A stretch of 46,014 nt of DNA from an uncultured Bacteroides sp. (GCF_949298305.1 NZ_CASFWU010000026.1:1-46014), one strand, 5' to 3'; positions 6,852 to 13,898 are shown, counted from the stretch's first letter. Program-made: numbers and translations. The notes: generated from the sequence alone by a model not told the origin.

Positions 6852-8018
6852 ATGCAGAAGATACGATACAGACTTGTATACAACCGAAAGAACCATCTGA
6901 ACCAACAGGGCACCGCCCTTGTACAAGTGGAAGCGAAGCTGAACCAGCGCAACATCTACCTCACCACCAACATCTACCTCCGGCCGGAGAACTGGGAAAA
7001 GTCAACGGCGCAAGTCATCAACCACCCGCAGGCCATCGAACTCAATGCGATGCTCTTCGAGTTCGTCATCCACCTGCAGGCCATCGAGCTGGGGTTCTGG
7101 AAGCGCGGCATCCAGCCGACGCTGGCCCTGCTGCGGGATGCCGTGAAGAAGAAGGCACCGGCAACCATCACCTTCCCGGCATTCGCCCGGTCGGCCATAG
7201 CCGCCTCCGACAAGCGGCCGAACACCAAGGAAAACTTGCTGTCCACCGTCACCCAGCTGGAGCAGTTCCGGCCCGGCTTGGACTTTGCAGACCTGACCTA
7301 TACATTCCTGAAGGACTTCGAGGCTTGGCTGCGGGAGCAGGGAAAGGGAGTGAACACCGTGGCCAAGCACCTCCGCCAACTGCGCACCCTCATCAACGAG
7401 GCCATCAACGACGGATACATGCCCGCCGACGCCTACCCGTTCCGTAAGTTCAAGATCCGGCAGGAGAAGGGCAGGCACGAGTTCCTTACCCCCGACGAAC
7501 TGCGTCGGCTGGAGACGGTGCAGCCCGCTGATGAACGCCACCGCCACGTGCTCGATGCTTTCCTGTTCTGCTGCTATACCGGCCTGCGGTACTCCGATTT
7601 CTGCGCATTGTCGACAGTGAACGTCGTACCGATTAACCGCACACGCTGGCTGTGCCTGAAGATGCAGAAAACAGACATTGAAATCAAGCTGCCGCTCGCC
7701 CTGCTCTTCGACGGCAAGGCCCTTGAGGTCATCGACCGCTATCCGTCCGTCGAGGAGTTGGCCGCTATCCCGTCGAACTGCGAAACCAACAAGCTGCTGG
7801 CCGATGTCGGCAAGTTAGCCGGTGTGAAGAAACACTTCACCTACCACACCGCCCGGCACACCTGCGCGACGCTGCTTGTTCACCAGGGCGTCGCCATCAC
7901 CACGGTGCAGAAGGTGCTGGGGCATACGTCGGTCAAGACGACGCAGATATATTCAGAGGTGCTGTCCGACACCATCGTCCGCGACCTGAAGGGCATCCGC
8001 AAGCGCAAGCGATTGTAG
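6852..8018 (+). CDS. tyrosine site-specific recombinase, probable shufflon invertase, 388 aa
   Basis: Full-length Bacteroidetes-type tyrosine recombinase. The N-terminal arm-binding domain spans about residues 1-60 (RLVYNRKNHLNQQG, IYLRPENW), a SAM-like core-binding domain about 105-200, and the catalytic domain 205-380. All catalytic residues are present: R246 (CYTGLRYSDF), K273 (MQKTD), H332 and R335 (YHTARHT), H358 (LGHTSVKTT) and Y367. A separate integrase sits at the phage end, so this copy is free for another task. Its position directly after four cassettes bordered by inverted sites argues that it flips them, as Rci does in plasmid shufflons and Tsr-type enzymes do in Bacteroides. GC-rich like the neighbouring structural genes. 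The alternative is a second integrase from an older element. Confidence 0.85.
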   Translation: MQKIRYRLVYNRKNHLNQQGTALVQVEAKLNQRNIYLTTNIYLRPENWEKSTAQVINHPQAIELNAMLFEFVIHLQAIELGFWKRGIQPTLALLRDAVKKKAPATITFPAFARSAIAASDKRPNTKENLLSTVTQLEQFRPGLDFADLTYTFLKDFEAWLREQGKGVNTVAKHLRQLRTLINEAINDGYMPADAYPFRKFKIRQEKGRHEFLTPDELRRLETVQPADERHRHVLDAFLFCCYTGLRYSDFCALSTVNVVPINRTRWLCLKMQKTDIEIKLPLALLFDGKALEVIDRYPSVEELAAIPSNCETNKLLADVGKLAGVKKHFTYHTARHTCATLLVHQGVAITTVQKVLGHTSVKTTQIYSEVLSDTIVRDLKGIRKRKRL

Positions 8019-8056
8019 GTCTTTTTCTTTCCGCATCCGGAAATCGGTACATTCCT

Positions 8057-8158
8057 GGTATATCCTATAAAAATATACCCACAATCTACCCGCTGACATG
8101 GCTTGTCAGCCGATTGCGGCCGTGTCCTTTTATTGTGTATTATACCGGTATATTTTTG
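8057..8158 (+). promoter_or_regulatory. putative operator/promoter region of the lysis cassette
   Basis: The gap after the recombinase holds three dyads: GGTATAT/ATATACC (8057-8079), GCTGACA/TGTCAGC (8092-8110) and a perfect palindrome TATACCGGTATA (8141-8152). The last one overlaps a -7-like box TATTTTTG (8151-8158). The shared GGTATA half-site suggests two binding sites for one regulator. The box is so close to the holin-like gene that the mRNA would be nearly leaderless. Confidence 0.45.
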
Positions 8159-8164
8159 CCCAAA

Positions 8165-8527
8165 ATGAATATAGACATGGAATTGAACGATTGGGTCATT
8201 CTGATCACCGCTCTCGGAGGAATTGAAGGTGCAAAACAACTCGTCAAATGGGTGCTAAATCGTAAGTACGAACAGCGCAAGGAGGATGCCTCTGCGGATG
8301 CCGCCGAGTACGAGACGGAACGGCAGCAGGTAGACTGGCTGGAGAAGCGGCTTGCACAACGCGACGCGAAGGTGGATGCACTATACGGAGAAGTCCGCAA
8401 GCTGGAAAGCGAGAAACTGGATCTTGTATACAAGAATCACGAACTCGAACTGCAACTCAAGGAGGCGGATATGAAGAAGTGCCTGAGGCGTGGTTGCGGA
8501 GACCGGGAGCCGCCAAGCGACTATTGA
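8165..8527 (+). CDS. small membrane/coiled-coil phage protein, putative holin, 120 aa
   Basis: Start chosen at ATG 8165 (MNIDMELNDW); ATG 8177 is an alternative, and the open frame further upstream would run into the promoter. Residues about 11-31 form a hydrophobic helix (VILITALGGIEGAKQLVKWVL) followed by a long charged coiled coil (about 48-105, LEKRLAQRDAKVDALYGEV) and a Cys-containing basic tail. The gene is directly upstream of the endolysin and spanin, where the holin usually sits. Holins with one membrane helix and a coiled coil are known, but there is no sequence signature to prove it. It could instead be a tail- or spanin-associated membrane protein. Confidence 0.6.
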   Translation: MNIDMELNDWVILITALGGIEGAKQLVKWVLNRKYEQRKEDASADAAEYETERQQVDWLEKRLAQRDAKVDALYGEVRKLESEKLDLVYKNHELELQLKEADMKKCLRRGCGDREPPSDY

Positions 8528-8606
8528 AAATAGGAGAGCGCATCTCACGACGCCCCCCCTATATAAGTATAAAAAACTACGCAAAAATAGAAATAAATAT
8601 TGAATT

Positions 8607-9179
8607 ATGAAAATCTTAATAGACAATGGCCACGGAAGCAACACAGCCGGGAAACGTTCTCCCGACGGAAGGCTGCTTGAGTACGCCTATACCCGTGAGA
8701 TAGCGGAACGCCTTGTGAACGAATTGCGCAAGCGTGGCCTCGATGCAGAGCGCATCGTACGGGAAGAGGTAGATGTGCCGCTGGCCGAGCGGTGCAAGCG
8801 TGTGAATGAGTACAAGGCCAGTGAGGCCATTCTGGTCTCCATCCACTGCAACGCGGCCGGAAACGGCTCGGCATGGATGTCGGCCCGCGGATGGGAGGCA
8901 TGGACGTCTGTTGGTAAGACGAAGGCCGACAAGCTGGCTACCTGCCTGTATGAAGCTGCCGGACGGGCCGGCTTCAGGCTGCGCAAGGACGAGACGGACG
9001 GCGACCCGGACAAGGAGGGGCATCTCTACATCCTGAAGCACACGAAGTGCCCGGCGGTACTGACGGAAAACCTGTTCCAGGACAACAGGGAGGATGTGGA
9101 CTATCTGCTGTCCGAGGAGGGGAAGAAGGCGATTGTGGGATTGCATGTACAAGGTATTTGCGAATACTTGGGGCTATGA
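8607..9179 (+). CDS. N-acetylmuramoyl-L-alanine amidase (phage endolysin, Amidase_3 type), 190 aa
   Basis: Cleaves the amide bond between N-acetylmuramic acid and the peptide stem of peptidoglycan at the end of the lytic cycle. The zinc-binding residues of the Amidase_3 family are visible: H9 (DNGHG), E25 (LLEYAYTR), H80 (VSIHCNA), and the catalytic glutamate E154 (VLTENLF). The protein is a single catalytic domain of usual length with no signal peptide or wall-binding domain, so it would need a holin to reach its substrate. The gene is preceded by the holin-like gene (79-base gap) and its stop overlaps the spanin start (ATGA at 9176-9179), which indicates translational coupling. Confidence 0.88.
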   Translation: MKILIDNGHGSNTAGKRSPDGRLLEYAYTREIAERLVNELRKRGLDAERIVREEVDVPLAERCKRVNEYKASEAILVSIHCNAAGNGSAWMSARGWEAWTSVGKTKADKLATCLYEAAGRAGFRLRKDETDGDPDKEGHLYILKHTKCPAVLTENLFQDNREDVDYLLSEEGKKAIVGLHVQGICEYLGL

Positions 9180-9610
9180 TACGGGGAGTGAATACTTTCA
9201 GGAACATTTTCGTGAGTTCACGAAAATGGTTGTGCATCATTTTGCTGACGTCAGCAATATGGTCATGTCGGAGCGTGAAGTATGTTCCAGTCGAGACTGT
9301 CCGCACGGACAGCATCTACATCAACCAGGTGCGGCGCGACAGCATCTACCGGCGCGACAGCATCTACATCCGTGACAAGGGCGATACGGTATGGGTGGAG
9401 AAGTACAAGTATCTGTTTGTGGACAAACTTCGCCATGACACGCTGTACCTGAGCCGCACGGACAGCATCCGCGTGCCTTATCCGGTGGAGAAGGAACTCA
9501 CCCGCTGGCAGCAGATGAAGCTGGAGCTTGGCGGATTTGCGTTCGGGATAATCATCGCCTTCGCCCTTATAATTGTCGGCTGGCTTGTGTACAGGTCGAG
9601 GAAAAAGTAG
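9176..9610 (+). CDS. putative single-protein spanin (u-spanin), lipoprotein with C-terminal membrane helix, 144 aa
   Basis: Start chosen at ATG 9176, which overlaps the endolysin stop. The open frame further upstream (to 9047) lies inside the amidase gene. Residues 17-31 form a lipoprotein signal (KWLCIILLTSAIWSC, lipid-accepting Cys at 31). The middle is a charged region with repeated DSIY units (RTDSIY, RRDSIY, YRRDSIYIRD). Residues about 118-140 form one membrane helix (GFAFGIIIAFALIIVGWLVY) followed by SRKK. A protein anchored in the outer membrane by lipid and in the inner membrane by a C-terminal helix is the hallmark of u-spanins such as T1 gp11, which fuse the two membranes in the last lysis step. 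Assigned by architecture and position, not by family similarity. Confidence 0.68.
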   Translation: MIRGVNTFRNIFVSSRKWLCIILLTSAIWSCRSVKYVPVETVRTDSIYINQVRRDSIYRRDSIYIRDKGDTVWVEKYKYLFVDKLRHDTLYLSRTDSIRVPYPVEKELTRWQQMKLELGGFAFGIIIAFALIIVGWLVYRSRKK

Positions 9611-9633
9611 TACCTTAGCGGCGTAGAAGTTTT

Positions 9634-9690
9634 ACTTGTCGTTGACAAGTTTCCCCGGCTGTCGGAAGGTGGTCGGGGATTTTTATATCC
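9634..9690 (+). terminator. terminator of the lysis/late operon
   Basis: Two hairpins follow the spanin gene: ACTTGTC-GTT-GACAAGT (9634-9650), then TCCCCG (9652-9657) paired with CGGGGA (9674-9679) and a T-run. They fit a strong intrinsic terminator at the end of the long tail-to-lysis transcript. Confidence 0.65.
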
Positions 9691-9734
9691 AAATGTTAAA
9701 TATTCTATTCGCAGTGTATTTTTATCGTATTTCT

Positions 9735-9765
9735 TTTGTAATACAACAAAAATACACTATCTTTG
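9735..9765 (+). promoter_or_regulatory. Bacteroides-type promoter for the 9802-11146 genes
   Basis: TTTG at 9735-9738 and TATCTTTG at 9758-9765 with a 19-base spacer match the Bacteroides vegetative consensus. It follows a terminator, so the three genes after it are expressed apart from the late phage operon, possibly in the lysogen. Confidence 0.7.
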
Positions 9766-9801
9766 CAGAGTCAAACAATAACTAATAAGTCAAACTAAAA
9801 A

Positions 9802-10071
9802 ATGAACATTATGAAAAAGATTTGCAAAAAGGACGTGACATTCAAAAGGGTAAAGTATACCAATAACGTTAGAACTGAAACCACAATAGAAGTTCGGGTA
9901 TTCGGGAAACGAGTTGGATATTTGAACCTTATATCTCGGTATATGGGTTATCAATTAATGATAGACAAATATCCTGCATTTGAGAACTTATATTACAGGC
10001 CTGAAGTAAGTTCTTACGATGAAGTAAGAGAAATGCTGAGAGGTCAACAAATTGACCTACAAATGCTTTAA
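9802..10071 (+). CDS. hypothetical small prophage protein, 89 aa
   Basis: An 89-residue basic protein (MNIMKKICKKDVTFKRVKY...) with no recognised domain. ATG 9802 is taken; ATG 9811 (MKKIC) is also possible. It has a beta-rich first half and an amphipathic C-terminal helix (SSYDEVREMLRGQQIDLQML). It lies 37 bases after a consensus promoter and 2 bases before the next gene, so it opens an operon that looks independent of phage lytic genes. AT-rich compared with the tail genes. Lysogen-expressed cargo is an inference. Confidence 0.6.
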   Translation: MNIMKKICKKDVTFKRVKYTNNVRTETTIEVRVFGKRVGYLNLISRYMGYQLMIDKYPAFENLYYRPEVSSYDEVREMLRGQQIDLQML

Positions 10072-10073
10072 TC

Positions 10074-10712
10074 ATGTACACAGCCACCATGACAGCGGAT
10101 GAACTCGTAAAAGAGTTCACCGCTGACTTGCCCCAAATAATCGGGGTGAGCGACGCAAAGCAGAAGAAGGCAGACCGGATAATCAAGAAGTCCGTGCTGT
10201 TCCCGGTCTACCTCCACTCGTTTGTTAAAAGCAAACGAGGGAATGACTGGATGATTCTCATCGAAGCGAAGTCGAAGAAGTATGTCGGAGACAACTGCCT
10301 GATAACACTGGTATCGACCTTCGACGTCGGCCATGGCCGCTACGCTATCATGTGGTCAACTATACAAGGCCAGCCCCAGTACATCATATTCACGCCTCAC
10401 TTTTTCCAGCGTTTCGCATTGCGTGCCGGTGTGAATCTGACAGGAATAGAACTTATTCATCGCTACTTCAAGATGAACCCGGCATACGGGTTCAATGTCG
10501 AGAAGGAAGTCATCGGTGATAAGGAGAAGACCAACGTGTACGGTTCGACTACCGAAGGTGCAGCATTAGGCGTTCGATTGTACACAGAGCATGACATCAT
10601 CCTGTTCCGGACCTTCATAACCTACGACATGTGCAAGGGGGAACAGATAGAGAGTTTTGCCAAGGCGGACCTGTTCCGCCGAGAAATGCACGAAGAAGAA
10701 ACAACCGTATAA
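10074..10712 (+). CDS. hypothetical prophage protein, 212 aa
   Basis: A soluble protein of unknown family. Visible features are a basic patch (DAKQKKADRIIKKS, about residues 28-41), a strand-rich centre (WMILIEAKSKKYVGD; ITLVSTFDVGHGRYAIMW), and a segment with conserved-looking aromatic and His residues, FTPHFFQRFALRAG (about 104-117), followed by a helix (ELIHRYFKM). The His and Arg arrangement could be a nucleic-acid-binding or catalytic site, but nothing identifies it. It starts 2 bases after the previous gene and ends 11 bases before a ribbon-helix-helix-type gene, so the three form one operon with its own promoter. Confidence 0.6.
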   Translation: MYTATMTADELVKEFTADLPQIIGVSDAKQKKADRIIKKSVLFPVYLHSFVKSKRGNDWMILIEAKSKKYVGDNCLITLVSTFDVGHGRYAIMWSTIQGQPQYIIFTPHFFQRFALRAGVNLTGIELIHRYFKMNPAYGFNVEKEVIGDKEKTNVYGSTTEGAALGVRLYTEHDIILFRTFITYDMCKGEQIESFAKADLFRREMHEEETTV

Positions 10713-10723
10713 TAATAAAGAAT

Positions 10724-11146
10724 ATGGCAGCAAAAGCAGTATCACTCCGCTTGCCTGAAGAACTGGTAGAGCGGCTGAATAAAAAGGGTGATAACTTCAC
10801 CCAGACGGTCATCAACGAACTGAACAACCTGGATCGCATCCGGCTGGTGTCGCTCGGTGAAGTGAAGGGCCTGTTCACGCAGCAGGAATGGATATTCATT
10901 GCGGATGCCTTCAACGGAACCCTGATGGATTCCGCACTTCGTGCGAATGTGGGTGTGTTCATTGCATCCTGCGAGGATGCAGAGCGGTTCGAGGGGAAGG
11001 CAGGACTGCACCAGATTGACCTTGCAACATTCCTTGAGAAGGTTAGGACGCTTCGGGGTGCGAACATCGAGGCAATCATCAACAGAGTAGAAGAATACTG
11101 GGAGCATTGCCACGAAATCGACATTAATAGCTGGTCGCAATTCTGA
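10724..11146 (+). CDS. ribbon-helix-helix-like protein with unknown C-terminal domain, 140 aa
   Basis: Start chosen at ATG 10724 (MAAKAVSLRLPEEL). The longer open frame back to 10631 overlaps the previous gene. Residues 4-36 show the ribbon-helix-helix pattern: a short strand AVSLRLP, then helix EELVERLNKK and helix NFTQTVINELNNL, as in MetJ/Arc-type DNA-binding proteins and antitoxins. The remaining 100 residues are mostly helical (GLFTQQEWIFIADAFNG; ANIEAIINRVEEYWEHCHE) with no known domain. It closes the operon begun at 9802 and is followed by a terminator. It could autoregulate the operon or be the antitoxin-like partner of the 212-aa protein; neither is shown. Confidence 0.62.
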   Translation: MAAKAVSLRLPEELVERLNKKGDNFTQTVINELNNLDRIRLVSLGEVKGLFTQQEWIFIADAFNGTLMDSALRANVGVFIASCEDAERFEGKAGLHQIDLATFLEKVRTLRGANIEAIINRVEEYWEHCHEIDINSWSQF

Positions 11147-11151
11147 CAAAA

Positions 11152-11180
11152 GAGGCGGAGCATTGCGCCCCGCCTCGGTG
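11152..11180 (+). terminator. hairpin terminator after the 9802-11146 operon
   Basis: GAGGCGG (11152-11158) pairs with CCGCCTC (11170-11176) just after the stop codon. There is no strong T-run, so confidence is moderate. Confidence 0.5.
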
Positions 11181-11296
11181 TCAAACAATTCCAATAAGCC
11201 GGACGGCTCAAAGAACTGCTGCAAAGATAGGATTTTCTTAATTAGTATAATCAAATCATGTTATACAACATAAATCTAAAAATAGCCGTTAGTATA

Positions 11297-11328
11297 TTTG
11301 CTAACATTGAAAAATATGCTTATCTTTG
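11297..11328 (+). promoter_or_regulatory. Bacteroides-type promoter for the 11395-12591 genes
   Basis: TTTG 11297-11300 and TATCTTTG 11321-11328 with a 20-base spacer fit the vegetative consensus. The first gene starts 66 bases downstream of the box. Confidence 0.68.
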
Positions 11329-11394
11329 CAACATCGAAATAAGAGATAAACCTTTTAAAAGCGGGGGCAACGCTATAAATTCTGCAACAAAGAT

Positions 11395-11907
11395 ATGACA
11401 ACTGACTTTTATACAATCGCCGAAATTGAGAACCTTCAAGTAGTTGATACTACCTCTGCCATAAGTGGCTACCCTCAATCTCTAAAAAAAGCCTTGATCG
11501 GATTTGATAGCTTCGAAGAAGCTGAACGCATTGCCGGTGAATACGGACTTAGCATTGAGACTTTCACAAAACGTGATGGATGGCAGCTCTATTACCGCAC
11601 CAATAATCGGGCTTATTCAGCTATCGAGGTGTCTGCTGAAGAATATGGTGATGATTACAGATCATTCACGGCATCAGATTATGAAGGCTTTTACGAAAAT
11701 GAGGTTCAGGGCATGATAGGTGAATTTGACGACTTTGATAGCGTTGAAGATTTCTTGGAGAAAAAGAAAAAAATATATGACGCTATTGAAGATCTCGAAG
11801 ACGATGAGATGGTTCTGACCTGCCAAGGTGAATACTATGACACTGTGAAAAGATACACCATGTGCCACAGCTTTGACACGAAAACGACCGTTATAGGTCT
11901 TATCTAA
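11395..11907 (+). CDS. hypothetical very acidic prophage protein, 170 aa
   Basis: A 170-residue soluble protein dominated by Asp and Glu, with a cluster at about residues 78-145 (SAEEYGDDYRSF; GEFDDFDSVEDFLEKKKK; EDLEDDEMVL). No signal, membrane segment or recognised domain. The first part has a compact SLKKALIGFDSFEEAERIAGE motif. High negative charge is typical of DNA-mimic inhibitors but also of many small cytosolic proteins, so function stays open. First gene of a three-gene operon with a consensus promoter; the XRE regulator starts 8 bases later. Base composition is more AT-rich than in the tail genes. Confidence 0.6.
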   Translation: MTTDFYTIAEIENLQVVDTTSAISGYPQSLKKALIGFDSFEEAERIAGEYGLSIETFTKRDGWQLYYRTNNRAYSAIEVSAEEYGDDYRSFTASDYEGFYENEVQGMIGEFDDFDSVEDFLEKKKKIYDAIEDLEDDEMVLTCQGEYYDTVKRYTMCHSFDTKTTVIGLI

Positions 11908-11915
11908 TTACATAT

Positions 11916-12140
11916 ATGACACATAGAGAATACATAGGGCAGCAACTCGCTGCCCTTAGAAACAAACAGGGGCTAACAACCCGGCAACTTGCTGATATGT
12001 GTGGTGTGACATACGTCAATATAAGCAAGATTGAAAATGGTAGATACAACGTGAGTATAGACATCTTGCAGAAGGTCTGCGATGCACTAGGTGCTGATAT
12101 TAGAATCATAGAGAAGGAGGTAGAAGATGGCGAAGCGTGA
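11916..12140 (+). CDS. XRE-family helix-turn-helix regulator, 74 aa
   Basis: A single HTH_3/XRE domain fills the protein: LAALRNKQGLTTRQLADMCG, with recognition helix TYVNISKIENGRYN, and closing helices SIDILQKVCDALGADI. Such proteins act as phage repressors, antitoxins or autoregulators. It lies between two unknown genes and overlaps the next by 14 bases (12127-12140), so all three are probably co-expressed. It is small and lacks the protease/dimer domain of a lambda CI-type repressor, so a local regulator or antitoxin is more likely than the main immunity repressor. Confidence 0.8.
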   Translation: MTHREYIGQQLAALRNKQGLTTRQLADMCGVTYVNISKIENGRYNVSIDILQKVCDALGADIRIIEKEVEDGEA

Positions 12141-12591
12141 GATACCCTTATTTATAATCGACACTGCCCACTGGCATAATCAGGGCGATGCTGATTTCGT
12201 GGTCTGCACTGACCAGGAAAGCGGATTTATTGCAAGAGTCGACATCATTGGCGCTGATCAGCCCGATACTGTGGCCGACACCATCCGCATAGGGCATGAA
12301 AATCGTGGGTATAAGATGCGAATGGAGATAAAGCGCATCACTGGCAAGAACCCATCACCATCGGCCATGCGCACGTTGATGAAAAAGGCGTGCGATTATT
12401 ATGCTGATAATAAGCGAACGCCCATCCATTCGGATGAACCCAGTACACTGGAGTGCGTCAAGTTCTTGGGGCTACTGATAGATGGTAATAGGAATAATCT
12501 GCAAGAAGCCGGCGTAGATTATAACGAGCGCAGAACAGTTGAGACAAGTCTGAAGATGCTGGAGGCTATTAGACTGAAACTTCTGGAATGA
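12127..12591 (+). CDS. hypothetical protein after the XRE gene, 154 aa
   Basis: A soluble 154-residue protein of no recognised family. The N-terminal 60 residues look like an alpha/beta fold (IPLFIIDTAHWHN; DFVVCTDQESGFIARVDIIG). The rest is helical and charged (MRTLMKKACDYYADNKR; ETSLKMLEAIRLKLLE). Its start overlaps the XRE gene by 14 bases, which is common in toxin-antitoxin and regulator-effector pairs. No nuclease, kinase or acetyltransferase motif is visible. Followed by a clear terminator and by the convergent integrase gene. Confidence 0.6.
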   Translation: MAKREIPLFIIDTAHWHNQGDADFVVCTDQESGFIARVDIIGADQPDTVADTIRIGHENRGYKMRMEIKRITGKNPSPSAMRTLMKKACDYYADNKRTPIHSDEPSTLECVKFLGLLIDGNRNNLQEAGVDYNERRTVETSLKMLEAIRLKLLE

Positions 12592-12602
12592 TATTAGCAT
12601 GA

Positions 12603-12628
12603 GGGCGACCGATTGGTCGCCCTTCTTA
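12603..12628. terminator. bidirectional terminator between the XRE operon and the integrase
   Basis: GGGCGACC (12603-12610) and GGTCGCCC (12615-12622) form an 8-bp stem with a 4-base loop, followed by TTCTTATT. It lies between two convergent genes. Confidence 0.7.
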
Positions 12629-13783
12629 TTAAAATTCGCCAGAATAGTTTTTTATCAAATCATTCGCTTCCTGTATATCGTGCGGCGTGTATATGTCCGT
12701 CATCAAGATACTGCTATGCCTGGCCTGATCACGAACACTCAACACATCATAATGTCGTAGCATGTTGGTGATACCTGTATCTTTTAGCGAATAGAACTTA
12801 TATTTTTCCGACAGCTTCAGGTCTTTTCGAACATGGCTACTCCAGTAGTCACGAAACATTTTCTCTGTTCTTTCCTTGCGTCCCGGTCGCATGCCATCTG
12901 AGAAAAGGTAATAATCACCTGGGTTACTGAATATATCAAGGTCAATCATCAAATGTATAACCTTTGCAGGTAAGGTGATAGTTCCATCCTTCCTGTTCTT
13001 TGATATGGTGTCTTGTACAAAAATCGTCTGTTTTTGCAAACTGATATTGTCCAGTTTGAGCCGTACCATTTCTGCCGGCCGAATAAAACAATAATATAGA
13101 ATATAGCTTGCAAGCAACATATATGGATTGTGTTCCCGAAGGTATATATTTATCTTTTGCAGCTTATCTGGTTCCACAACGCAGCGAATTTTTTTCTTTC
13201 CCTTACGTCCAAGGCTGCTTATTCCTTCAGTCGGGTTCTTGGTGAGGTAATTGTGGCTCAAACAAAAGCTGCTGAATGATTTTAAGAATCCAAGATAATT
13301 ATCCCTTGTGAAAGCAGTATTATCGCGGCCGACATAAATCTCATCAAGCAGCTGCACACAGAAATCTTTATCAAATTGGTATATATAAGTAATAGGAACT
13401 TTCTTTTCCTGATTGAATAATTCTAAGTTACGAAGATAAGAGGTGTAGGACTTCAGTGTCTCAGGTCGATACCTGCCATCGCGCAACATCTTGGCCATGA
13501 ATACGCGATAGCGGTCTGCCACTTCTTTGAACAGAGTATATGCAGAACCACTTTCTGCTTCAATCCATGGGTTCCAGCCTATAGATAGTTTCTCCGATAG
13601 TCGATTCATAAAGTCCTTGGCGTATTTCCTTCGAGCTGTGATAGACTCAATATGGTTCAGCTTGAATTTCTTTCTTTTCATTTTCCCGGTATCTGGGCAA
13701 AACGAATAAAAGTCGATGTACCATTCTTTGCCAGTGTGAAGAACTGGAGGGGTATAAGATTTGATTTCGTTGAGTGAAGACAT
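12629..13783 (-). CDS. phage integrase (tyrosine recombinase), 384 aa
   Basis: Tyrosine recombinase likely to insert and excise the prophage. An N-terminal DNA-binding region spans about residues 1-110 (basic stretch GKMKRKKFKLNHIESITARRKYAK), a SAM-like core domain about 75-190, and the catalytic domain 200-375. Visible catalytic residues: R235 (YCFIRPAEM), H356 (ARHSS) and nucleophile Y365 (MTDIY). The box normally reading HxxR is YSLKDTG, with K334 in the second arginine position, a variation common in Bacteroides integrases. The gene is transcribed away from tRNA-Pro, whose 3' end is 127 bases upstream, the classic arrangement for a tRNA-targeted integrase. It differs clearly in sequence from the shufflon recombinase. 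Confidence 0.83.
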   Translation of the reverse strand: MSSLNEIKSYTPPVLHTGKEWYIDFYSFCPDTGKMKRKKFKLNHIESITARRKYAKDFMNRLSEKLSIGWNPWIEAESGSAYTLFKEVADRYRVFMAKMLRDGRYRPETLKSYTSYLRNLELFNQEKKVPITYIYQFDKDFCVQLLDEIYVGRDNTAFTRDNYLGFLKSFSSFCLSHNYLTKNPTEGISSLGRKGKKKIRCVVEPDKLQKINIYLREHNPYMLLASYILYYCFIRPAEMVRLKLDNISLQKQTIFVQDTISKNRKDGTITLPAKVIHLMIDLDIFSNPGDYYLFSDGMRPGRKERTEKMFRDYWSSHVRKDLKLSEKYKFYSLKDTGITNMLRHYDVLSVRDQARHSSILMTDIYTPHDIQEANDLIKNYSGEF

Positions 13784-13871
13784 TTTTTTTATTTGTTTTC
13801 GCCCGAAGGAAAAAACAAATACGTTATTTTTTGCGTCCCGATTTCGTCCCGGCTAAAGCCTTTAAAATGAG

Positions 13872-13898
13872 ATAAGCCGCTAATTATTAGCGGCTTAT
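13872..13898. terminator. perfect hairpin after tRNA-Pro
   Basis: AAGCCGCTAAT pairs with ATTAGCGGCTT around a central T, flanked by A/T runs. On the minus strand it ends the tRNA-Phe/tRNA-Pro transcript and also separates it from the integrase. It may lie inside or beside the phage attachment junction. Confidence 0.65.

Noticed and set aside
1..8018. Diversity-generating retroelement as the source of fibre variation
   Set aside because: No reverse-transcriptase gene and no template/variable repeat pair is visible. The inverted sites and recombinase explain the variation instead.
13800..13860. att core repeat of the prophage
   Set aside because: The gap between integrase and tRNA-Pro holds repeated CGTCCCG words, but without the other phage end no core can be defined.
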